From contig JBGPOP010000014.1 in NCBI GenBank assembly GCA_041488095.1, positions 42,513 through 106,512 on the forward strand: a DNA stretch of 64,000 bases, read 5' to 3'. The DNA comes from DASYPQ01 sp041488095 (GTDB lineage Bacteria > Planctomycetota > UBA1135 > GCA-002686595). Position numbers and translations under genes: made by a program. The notes beneath the pieces are model-generated. The model did no database searches and was not told the DNA's origin. It saw only the letters and a program-made list of their open reading frames with translations. This document shows positions 25,047 to 32,320 of this stretch, in pieces; position 1 is the stretch's first letter; each line of letters begins with the position of its first letter.

Positions 25047-25499
25047 GGCATGGCCTCCTCGAGGACGGGCCGGTGCCGGGCCGGGAAGTCGCGCGGAACG
25101 ACGCTCATTGTAGCTGGCCACCCGCGTCAGGTCTCCCTCGCACATGTCCGTAATCGAGATGGGGATGACGGCGCCGATTCCCGACCGACCGCGCGCGCCG
25201 GTTCGAACCGGTTGTCTGGATCCCGCCCCCGCCCGCTCCCGGCGGAGGGCGGGAGGGGCGATCGAGCCGGTGGCGTCCGGGTGGACGCGGCTCCTGCGCG
25301 ACCGGCTCGCGAGACGATCCTCGACGCGCGAGATGGCGCTCCTGCCGGAGCCCGCCTCGGGATGGACAGGGACGAGGATGATCCCGGTGGCGGTCGATCG
25401 CAGTACGATACGAGGCCATCCTCGATCACCCGCACTCGAGGCGACAGTCACCGCCAAGTCTCGTGCGGCATCCGACGATCGCCCGCGCGTGGAGGCTCC
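25047..25499. other. Divergent intergenic region
   Basis: 453 bases between a minus-strand beta-helix gene and a plus-strand lipoprotein gene. It should carry both promoters. I see no convincing gene, hairpin or consensus -10/-35 pair. The ribosome sites of the two flanking genes lie at its edges. Confidence 0.45.
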
Positions 25500-27284
25500 A
25501 TGATCCTGTCGCTCAGGTCCTTCTCGGCTCTCTCGGGCTTCTTCGCTCTCGTGCTCTTGATCTCAGGCTGCCCAGCCAGAGGAGGCGGGACCCCGGTGAC
25601 CATCCGCGTCCAGGCGAGTCAGACCACACTGCTCGCCGGGCAGATAGCCAGCATCCAAGCTACCGTCCTGCACTCGGGAGGGAACCCGGGTGTGCTCTGG
25701 AGCCTGTCCGGCCCGGACTGCCCCGAAAACTGTGGGAGCCTGAGCAGCCTCTCGACCAACCCGGTCACCTATACGGCACCCCAATTCGTGAGCGCGGACA
25801 CGACGGTGACCGTGTTGGCTGAGGCCCTCGCCGATACTTCCAAGTGGGCCTTCGTGACCCTGATGCTCGACAAGTCCCTCTCGACCGACTGCCCTTCCGG
25901 AAACGAAAGCGTCCTGAACGGGCAGTACGCCTTCCTGATCCGCGGCGGGAGCACATCCGGTTCGGTGATCACCGCAGGCAGCTTCACCGCCGACGGTCTG
26001 GGGAACGTCACGGCGGGCCTCGAGGACATGAACGGCAGCCTTTCGGGACCGCAGACCAACCTGACCCTGGTCGCTGGCGGGAGCGTGTACTCCGTGGGCT
26101 CGGACAACCGCGGCTGCCTGGGACTGGTGAACTCCCAGGGCGGAGCCACCGCGTTTCGCTTCGCGCTGTCCGGGATCACCGGGGGGATCGCGACCCGGGG
26201 CCGGATCATCGAGTTCGACGACCAGACCGGGACCGGGACGCGGGCGGAGGGAATCCTCGCCAGGCAGGACCCCTCCTCCTTCATGACCAGCCAGATCCAG
26301 GGCAACTACGCTTTCGGCCTGGGGGGCCAGGATTCTGTCGGAGCACGGCTCGTGACCGCCGGCGTCTACCACGCGGCTGGAGGTGTGTTGAGCGACGGGA
26401 ACACGGACTCCGACGACGGGGGCGTGCTCGCCACGAACGTCACCGGAGTGACGGGCACCTACACCGTCGCCGGGGATGGGCGCGGAACGGTTCTCGTGAA
26501 CGGTGGCGCCGGCACGGGGTTCGTCTTGTACATGATCTCTTCCGACGTGTTCATCGTGCTGTCCACCGACACCCTGAGCGGTCCGCATCCGATCCAGAGC
26601 GGCGAGTTCCGGAAACAGACCCTGGGCAACTTCGACGACACATCCCTGAGCGCACAGGCTGTCGTCACCGAGGTCGGGGTCGATACGGTGAACGGGGGTC
26701 CGATCGCCTCGGTCGGCCTCCTCACGCCGAACGGGCTCGGAATCGCCGGCCTCGTGCTGGATGAGAACGATGCGGGAGTCTTCATGCCGCTTCAGTCCTC
26801 AGCGGGCACCTATTCCGTGGGCGCCAATGGACGGACCAGCACGCTGGGCCTGGGTGCGTCCTCGCCTGTGCTCTACCTCATCGGCGCCGACAAGGGCTTC
26901 CTGGTAGGTACCGACGTGGCCGCCACATCCGGCCGGTTCGAACCGCAAACAGGAGGTCCATTCAGCGACGCGTCGCTCTCGGGAGCCTACTCCTACGGAA
27001 CCGAGGGGGCCGGGGTCGCGCACCGATTGACGGCCGTCGGGTCGGACGTGTTCGATGGATTCGTCAACAACCAGGCCACGGAAGACGAATCGACACCGAC
27101 TGGGTTGTTCCCGAACCTCGTCCTCCCGAACAACAGCTACTTCTTCGCACCGGGCTCCGTTCCCTCGGGACGAGGCACGCTGGACAGCGGAGGGGGAACC
27201 GTGGCCTACGTCATCTCGCCCACGAAGGTCGTGTACATCAACGTGCCGGCGATCAAGCCGAGGCTCGTCGTTCTCGAGAAGTAG
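25500..27284 (+). CDS. Large lipoprotein with Ig-like domain and repeated beta domains
   Basis: 594 residues. The ribosome site GGAGG at 25491-25495 sets the ATG. The lipobox ISGC gives lipidated Cys24. Residues about 30-120 look like a bacterial Ig-like domain (VTIRVQASQTTLLAGQ, YTAP). The rest has three or four repeats of about 115 residues with L.G.YAF...G, AGSFTADGLGNVTAGLEDMN, G.Y.V...GRGT and a short hydrophobic strand. This architecture (AGxFxADGxGNxTxGxxDxN) is best known to me from Acidobacteria, so transfer or shared ancestry is possible. There is no shared Cys-rich domain. It is likely anchored to a membrane and exposed outside the cytoplasm; function unknown. Confidence 0.82.
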   Translation: MILSLRSFSALSGFFALVLLISGCPARGGGTPVTIRVQASQTTLLAGQIASIQATVLHSGGNPGVLWSLSGPDCPENCGSLSSLSTNPVTYTAPQFVSADTTVTVLAEALADTSKWAFVTLMLDKSLSTDCPSGNESVLNGQYAFLIRGGSTSGSVITAGSFTADGLGNVTAGLEDMNGSLSGPQTNLTLVAGGSVYSVGSDNRGCLGLVNSQGGATAFRFALSGITGGIATRGRIIEFDDQTGTGTRAEGILARQDPSSFMTSQIQGNYAFGLGGQDSVGARLVTAGVYHAAGGVLSDGNTDSDDGGVLATNVTGVTGTYTVAGDGRGTVLVNGGAGTGFVLYMISSDVFIVLSTDTLSGPHPIQSGEFRKQTLGNFDDTSLSAQAVVTEVGVDTVNGGPIASVGLLTPNGLGIAGLVLDENDAGVFMPLQSSAGTYSVGANGRTSTLGLGASSPVLYLIGADKGFLVGTDVAATSGRFEPQTGGPFSDASLSGAYSYGTEGAGVAHRLTAVGSDVFDGFVNNQATEDESTPTGLFPNLVLPNNSYFFAPGSVPSGRGTLDSGGGTVAYVISPTKVVYINVPAIKPRLVVLEK

Positions 27285-27358
27285 GGCGCAGGGCGTCCGT
27301 CGCGCAGACCATCGACCGACAGGCACGCGTCGCCGCGCCGTGGTTCCTGCTTTCTCTC

Positions 27359-27607
27359 CTAGCTCGGGTTCTTCAGGCACTCCTGTCCGCAATCGATGTG
27401 CTCGGGATGGGTGAGCAGGTTGCAGGACTTGACGCGCACGGCCTGGTCGGGTCTTCCGTAGCGCGTCACGATGTCGACGTCCGCAGCCGAGCCCGTCCGT
27501 GGGCAAATGAGGGTGCGCTTCACGACCTCGTTGAGCCCCAGGAAGTACATCAACGCGAAGAACACCGACAGGACGATCAGAACGACGATGGCAGTGCTGG
27601 GTTCCAT
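27359..27607 (-). CDS. Small single-pass membrane protein with Cys-containing tail
   Basis: 82 residues. GGAGGG eight bases upstream selects the second ATG of a longer open frame. One membrane helix (residues about 6-24, IVVLIVLSVFFALMYFLG) is followed by a soluble tail. The tail has four Cys (C35, C62, C73, C77) in ICPRTG, KSCNLL and DCGQEC, which might bind a metal or form disulfides. I do not recognise the family. It lies convergent with the lipoprotein gene and shares a strand with the peptidase gene 75 bp upstream. Confidence 0.7.
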   Translation of the reverse strand: MEPSTAIVVLIVLSVFFALMYFLGLNEVVKRTLICPRTGSAADVDIVTRYGRPDQAVRVKSCNLLTHPEHIDCGQECLKNPS

Positions 27608-27682
27608 GAGGGTCCCTCCGCCATGAGTCTCGTACGCCGCAGCTCGTTTGCCCATGCGGACAAGGGCGTAGGACGTCGCGCG

Positions 27683-28543
27683 TCAGCCTCCGGTCGAGCT
27701 CATCGCTTGCGAGTCGCTCTGCGGAGCGTGCGAGCCGAGCGCGTCGATCCAGAACACGTCGGCGACCTGTCCCCGCACGAAGTCGTAGCTCACCTCGTCG
27801 AAGCGCGCCAGCGCCGAGTCCTCGGTCAGGAACACGCCGCCGCCTTCGCGCGCCACGTCGTCGCGGTAGCCGACGAGCAGCCGGCTGTGTCCGGAACCCG
27901 CCGCGACCGGGAAGCCGCGCGAGAGCACCGAGCGGATCTCCGCGAGCTGCTCCGGACTCACGCCGAACCGATCGGGCTGCCAGGGCACGATCCAGTGCAC
28001 GACCAAGTCTCCGCGGCTCGCGTCGCGCAGCGCCGACGCATCCTCGAGCGCCTGCGCCGGCGGAGTGAGCTTCGGATCGTAGGCCTCGCGATACGGCAAC
28101 GCTTCGTCGGCGCAGAGGCCGAAGCGCTCGAAGCCGGCGATCGCGTTGTGAAAGAAATTGCCGTCGGACGGCGCGTCACCCGCCTGGCTGGCCGCCCAAT
28201 TGAGGAACTCGACGCTGAGCCGCCGCGGCTCGCCGCGTTCACGCGCGAGCGCGAACTCGATCGCCGCGCAAGTCGTGAACACCGAACAGGTGCCGCGCGG
28301 ACCCTGAGCACGCGGCGGGAGCTTCCAGGCGAGCAGCTGGTCGCGCAGATCGACGCTCGCCGGCAGCCGCGGCGGTGTCGGAAGGGCCGGAGCGTCGGGA
28401 AGCGCGACGGGCTCCGGCGGCGCGCTCGCGCGCGACTCGACCGGGCCCGCATCGGCATTCGTCGGCGCCCTGCACGCGCCGAGCGCCGCGAGGATTCCGA
28501 GGGCTGCGGGTAGCGTGGCTCGCGGGCTTCGTCGCTCGATCAT
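27683..28543 (-). CDS. Papain-family (C1) cysteine peptidase-like lipoprotein
   Basis: 286 residues. The lipobox ALGAC predicts lipid attachment at Cys24, followed by a Pro/Ala-rich linker and a propeptide-like start (PASVDLRDQLLAW). The catalytic core is recognisable: QGPRGTCSVF (Gln80 oxyanion, Cys86 nucleophile; the usual Trp after Cys is Ser-Val) and SGHSRLLVGYRDD (His219). The third catalytic residue, normally Asn in NSWG, is not conserved; the segment reads LTEDSALA. It is probably a periplasmic or surface peptidase, possibly with altered activity. Confidence 0.82.
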   Translation of the reverse strand: MIERRSPRATLPAALGILAALGACRAPTNADAGPVESRASAPPEPVALPDAPALPTPPRLPASVDLRDQLLAWKLPPRAQGPRGTCSVFTTCAAIEFALARERGEPRRLSVEFLNWAASQAGDAPSDGNFFHNAIAGFERFGLCADEALPYREAYDPKLTPPAQALEDASALRDASRGDLVVHWIVPWQPDRFGVSPEQLAEIRSVLSRGFPVAAGSGHSRLLVGYRDDVAREGGGVFLTEDSALARFDEVSYDFVRGQVADVFWIDALGSHAPQSDSQAMSSTGG

Positions 28544-28887
28544 GGTGTCACGCTCGCGGTCGAGTGAAGCGCGAGGATACCGAATGCGCCGCGCGCTGCA
28601 GCCGTCATCGATCGCGCAGGATCCCGGGGCCCCTCTGGATCGCGCCGGAGCCCTTTCGCCATGGCTCCCGGTGGGGGTGTAACGAAGCCTTTTCCGCCTT
28701 GACGCAGTCGAGCAAGAGGTCGAGCAGCCGTCTCCTGGCTCCGGCTAGGGCTCTGGGAGACGCCTGCTTGTCCCTCGGCTACGACTCCGACCACGCGGAG
28801 GAGGTTTCGTTGCACCCGAGAGGGAGCCCGACCACCCCCCGCACCGCGTCCGTTACACTGCGCGCGGAACACGCTCAGGAGATCCAA
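28544..28887. other. Divergent intergenic region
   Basis: 344 bases between the C1-peptidase-like gene (minus) and the Cys-rich lipoprotein gene (plus). No gene or clear promoter consensus is seen. The right edge holds AGGAG (28877-28881), the ribosome site for the plus-strand gene. Confidence 0.45.
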
Positions 28888-29358
28888 ATGAATCGCTCCA
28901 TCGCCTCCGCCATCCTCGCCGCGTTCCCCTTCCTCGCCGGATGCGCAGCCGCCCCGCCTGAGACGCCGCCGGAAGACTGCCCCGTCTGCGGAAAACCGGT
29001 CGCCGACGGTCCCGAGGTCCGCGTGCTCCTGCCCGGGAAGAGCGGGCCGGGGACGCGCTACCGGTGCTTCATGTGCCCCATCATGGAGGGCACGACCGGC
29101 GGGACGTGGACGCTGCGTGCGCTGTCGGGCGTGGACGGAAAATGGGTGACGTTCCACGTCGACGGCGGCCGCGTCGAGGCGGATCCGCCGACGGCCGTCG
29201 TTCTGGCGCTGAAAGTCGGCCCGGGCGACGAGTGCCTCGATGTCCACCGCGTGTTCGCCGACGCGGGTGAGTTCCGGAGGTACGTGGAGGCGCACCCCGC
29301 GCTGAAGGGAGCGGAGCCGCGGAGATTCGGAGACGTCCTGAAGGAGAACAAGAAGTGA
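28888..29358 (+). CDS. NosL-like Cys-rich lipoprotein
   Basis: 156 residues. AGGAG six bases before the ATG fixes the start. The lipobox FLAGC lipidates Cys19. CPVCGKPV (C31, C34) is followed by a strand-rich region with RCFMCPIM (C60, M62, C63, M66). Cys/Met clusters of this kind bind copper or zinc. The C-terminal part (DVHRVFADAGEFRRYVEAHP) resembles the end of NosL-type copper lipoproteins. I infer a periplasmic metal-binding role; the identity as NosL is tentative and no nitrous oxide reductase genes are nearby. Confidence 0.72.
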   Translation: MNRSIASAILAAFPFLAGCAAAPPETPPEDCPVCGKPVADGPEVRVLLPGKSGPGTRYRCFMCPIMEGTTGGTWTLRALSGVDGKWVTFHVDGGRVEADPPTAVVLALKVGPGDECLDVHRVFADAGEFRRYVEAHPALKGAEPRRFGDVLKENKK

Positions 29359-29366
29359 CACGCCTC

Positions 29367-29384
29367 CTGCCGGCCGAACGGCAG
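29367..29384. terminator. Weak hairpin between convergent genes
   Basis: CTGCCG and CGGCAG form a 6-bp stem around a 6-base loop between the stops of the convergent genes at 28888 (plus) and 29435 (minus). It is short and lacks a good T-run, so it is only a possible terminator. Confidence 0.3.
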
Positions 29385-29434
29385 AAATCAACGGTCCGCG
29401 AACACGGAGAGCGCTTCGCGGGTGGCAGGCCCGC

Positions 29435-32074
29435 TCACCCTCCCCACGCGACCGCGATCCCGTTCGAGATGTTGAACGTGCTGCCCGGCGGATTCGGGCA
29501 GAAGCTCGGGGCGGGGTCGCGGTAGTACACCTGGCAGTTGCGGGTCGCTCCGAGAGAGATCGGATCGCCGGCCGTGGCCGATCGAGCCGAGACCGACAAA
29601 TCGCCTCCTTGGGGGGCGATCACCACCCCGGCGACGGCGTTCTTCGTGTACAGCCGCTTGAGGACCCCGCCGACGCAGCGCAGGCCGTCGCCGTAGCTCA
29701 ACGGCGCGATCGGCAGGCTGCCCTGCAGGACGATGCTGAGGGAGGTCGGCCTCTCGCCCGAGCAGGTGAACTGGACCGTGTCGGCCGAGAGGCTCGCCTC
29801 GCCCGTCGCGGTAAGCAGCGCGCCGCCCGTCGAGAGGGAGTTCTCGCATCCGTGGCCGGCGACGCCGCTGTTGCCGCACGGACAAGGGACGAGCGATCCG
29901 TCGCCGAAGCAGAAGGGAACGAACGCCGACGCGGCACCGCGGTCGCGCACGAACACGTCGCGCCAGCCGTTGGCATCCTCGGCGTAGAGGTTCCAGGCGT
30001 CGCTCGCGAACGCCACGCAGCGCCCGTCGGCCGAGATCGAGGGCGCGTAGCTGGGGAAGCTCGCCTCCCACCCTCCCGCACCGACGCTGACGCGCTGCGT
30101 CGTGCCCAACTGCCGGTCGCGCAGAAAGACATCGGTCGACCCGTTCGTGTCCCCCGCCACGAGATCCGTGGCGTCGCTCAGGAACGCGACGAAGCGCCCG
30201 TCGGCCGAGACCGCAGGTGCCGAGCCGCCGAAGTTCGCCTGCGCTCCCCCGGTGGCGACGCTGACGCGCTCGGTCGTTCCAGACTGCCGGTCACGCAGGA
30301 AGACGTCCGCGGCTCCTTTCGTGTCGCCCGCGACGAGGTTCGTGGCGTCGCTGGAGAATGCCACGTAGCGCCCGTCGGCCGAGATCGAGGCCGGGCTGTA
30401 GCTGTCGGCGTTCCCCTCTGCCCCGCCGGTCGCGACGCTCACGCGCTCGGTCGTCCCGCTCTGGCGATCGCGCACGAAGACGTCCCAGTACCCATTCGTG
30501 TCGCCCGCGACGAGGTTCGTGGCGTAGCTCAGGAACACGACATAGCGCCCGTCGGCCGATATGGAGGGTGCCATGCAGACGTTGTTCGCCTGCGCCCCGC
30601 CGGTCGCCACGCTCACGCGCTCGGTCGTCCCGCTCTGGCGGTCGCGCACGAACACGTCCGTAGGGCTCGTGTCGCCCGGGACGAGGTTCGAGGCGTCGCT
30701 GGCGAACGCCACGCAACGTCCGTCGGCCGAGATCGAAGCGGTGGAGCTGCCCGAGTTGCCCTGCGTCCCGCCGACGCCGACGCTCACCCGCTCGGTGGTC
30801 CAGTACAGGTAGTCGCGCACGAAGATGTCCTGGGAGTTGTTCGTGTCGCCCGGGACGAGGTTCGAGGCGTTGCTTTTGAACGCTACGAAGCGGCCGCCGG
30901 CCGAGATCGAGGGCTCCTCGCTGAAGGAGTTCCCGGACAGGGCGGAAAGGCTCACCCGCTGGTTCGTCCCGTTCTGCCGGTCGCGCAGGAAGATGTCCTT
31001 CGCGTTGTTGGAGTCGTTGGTGACGAGGTTCGACGCGTCGCTCTCGAACGCCACGTAACGGCCGTCTGCGGAGATCGAGGGAACCTTGCTGCTGTCGTTT
31101 CCCTGGAACCCGTGCGAGAAGGAGATGCTCACCCGCTCGGTCGTGCTGCTCAGGCGGTCGCGGAGGAAGACGTCCCAGAACCCGTTGGTGTCCCCGGGGA
31201 CGAGGTTGGTCGCGGGGCTGTAGAACGCCACGTAGCGGCCGTCCGCGGAGATCGAGGAAATCCAGCTGTACAGGTTCCCCTGCGCCCCGCTCGTGGCGAC
31301 GCTCACCCGCTCGGTCGTGCCGCTCTGGCGGTCGCGGACGAAGATGTCATCGTATCCGTTCGTGTCCCCGGGGACGAGGTTCGTGGCGACGCTCTCGAAG
31401 GCCACGTAGCGGCCATCGGCCGAGATCCTTGCGGGGGCGTAGCTCCCGGAATTTCCCTCGGCGCCCCCAGTCGCCACGCTCACGCGTTCGGTCGTCCCGC
31501 TCTGGCGGTCGTACACGAAGACATCCCGGGCTCCGTTCGTGTCGCCCGCGATGAAGTTGGTGGCGTCGCTGTCGAAGGTGACGTAGCGCCCGTCGGCCGA
31601 GATCGACGGAAAGTAGCCAATGCCATCGGCCTGCGTCCCGCCGGTGGAGAGACTCACGCGCTCGGTCGTGCCGCTCTGGCGATCGCGCACGAACACGTCT
31701 CGGCATGCGTTCGTGTCGCCCGCGACGAGGTTCGTGGCGGCGCTGTCGAAGGTGACGTAGCGCCCGTCGGCCGAGATCGAGGGAAAATAGCTGAAGCCGT
31801 TTGCCTGCGTCCCGCCCGTGGCGACGCTCACGCGCTCGGTCGTCCCGGCCAGGCGATCGCGGACGAAGACGTCCTGGGCGACGTTCGAGTCCCCGCTGAC
31901 GAGGTTGTTCGAGTAGCTGCAGAATGCCACGCAGCGCCCGTCGGCCGAGACCGAGCAGCGGAAGCTGTCGTTGTTGGCCTGGGCAGCCACGCTCACGCAC
32001 TCGGTCGTCTGCGCCCACCCCTTGGCGCCCAGGATGACCGCGACCGCCCCAACCCGAATCCGCATCGCTTCCAT
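29435..32074 (-). CDS. Secreted 12-repeat PD40 propeller protein with shared C-terminal domain
   Basis: 879 residues from the ATG at 32074; a second ATG three codons later is possible. A short signal peptide (GAVAVILGAKGWAQ) is followed by twelve copies of a repeat of about 58 residues. The core is ISADGRYVAF.S.ATNLVAGDTNG..DVFVRDRQSGTTERVSVATGGAQ. Twelve blades would make two six-bladed or one larger propeller. From residue 721 the shared domain follows: FCFGDGSLVPCPCGNSG, GHGCENS, GERPTSLSIVLQG, YGDGLRCVGGVLKRLY, DLSVSARSATAGDPI, VYYRDPAPSFCPNPPGS. It is first of three such genes in a row. Probably exported; function unknown. Confidence 0.88.
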   Translation of the reverse strand: MEAMRIRVGAVAVILGAKGWAQTTECVSVAAQANNDSFRCSVSADGRCVAFCSYSNNLVSGDSNVAQDVFVRDRLAGTTERVSVATGGTQANGFSYFPSISADGRYVTFDSAATNLVAGDTNACRDVFVRDRQSGTTERVSLSTGGTQADGIGYFPSISADGRYVTFDSDATNFIAGDTNGARDVFVYDRQSGTTERVSVATGGAEGNSGSYAPARISADGRYVAFESVATNLVPGDTNGYDDIFVRDRQSGTTERVSVATSGAQGNLYSWISSISADGRYVAFYSPATNLVPGDTNGFWDVFLRDRLSSTTERVSISFSHGFQGNDSSKVPSISADGRYVAFESDASNLVTNDSNNAKDIFLRDRQNGTNQRVSLSALSGNSFSEEPSISAGGRFVAFKSNASNLVPGDTNNSQDIFVRDYLYWTTERVSVGVGGTQGNSGSSTASISADGRCVAFASDASNLVPGDTSPTDVFVRDRQSGTTERVSVATGGAQANNVCMAPSISADGRYVVFLSYATNLVAGDTNGYWDVFVRDRQSGTTERVSVATGGAEGNADSYSPASISADGRYVAFSSDATNLVAGDTKGAADVFLRDRQSGTTERVSVATGGAQANFGGSAPAVSADGRFVAFLSDATDLVAGDTNGSTDVFLRDRQLGTTQRVSVGAGGWEASFPSYAPSISADGRCVAFASDAWNLYAEDANGWRDVFVRDRGAASAFVPFCFGDGSLVPCPCGNSGVAGHGCENSLSTGGALLTATGEASLSADTVQFTCSGERPTSLSIVLQGSLPIAPLSYGDGLRCVGGVLKRLYTKNAVAGVVIAPQGGDLSVSARSATAGDPISLGATRNCQVYYRDPAPSFCPNPPGSTFNISNGIAVAWGG
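29935..32005 (-). repeat. Tandem array of about twelve ~174-bp coding repeats
   Basis: The repeats lie inside the gene at 29435-32074. Each unit encodes ISADGRYVAF...NLVAGDTN...DVFVRDRQSG and is conserved at the DNA level too, with recurrent blocks such as CGCCCGTCGGCCGAGATCGA on the plus strand. High similarity between units suggests recent duplication or gene conversion and could cause unit-number variation. Boundaries are approximate. Confidence 0.8.
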
Positions 32075-32158
32075 CGGAAGACCTGCCTTTCTCGCTCGCT
32101 TCCCGATCTGCGAGAGCAAGCTACCTTGGAACTGTCGAGATTCCCGGTCTTTTCCTGG

Positions 32159-32287
32159 GGGTTCGGCAGCGGGGGCTTCTTCGACCCCGCCGCGGTGGTG
32201 CGTTCGAGCGATCGCTACGACATCACGCCCGGCGGCCGATACAGCGACCTGGGGCTCAGACCCGCCAGGGCCATCACGGCGCATTGA
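32159..32287 (+). pseudogene. Remnant of a formylglycine-generating-enzyme-like domain (C-terminal end)
   Basis: A plus-strand frame ending in TGA at 32285-32287 reads GGFFDPAAVVRSSDRYD and then DLGLRPARAITAH. This is the typical C-terminal end of FGE-sulfatase/SUMF1-like domains and matches the end of the kinase at 43033 (GGSFRFPAPIARSANRD, FGLRPARGLTP). Nothing upstream in the frame continues the domain. It appears to be about 42 codons left from a deleted gene, lying between two minus-strand genes. Confidence 0.6.
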
Positions 32288-32320
32288 CTCCACCGACACT
32301 CCCTGTACCCGACGCGAGCG

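Noticed and set aside
23151..25499. Very long plus-strand open frame across the beta-helix gene
   Set aside because: It is an antisense shadow produced by GC-rich codon bias; only the part from 25500 has a signal peptide, ribosome site and recognisable domains. Many similar antisense frames across the window were dismissed for the same reason.
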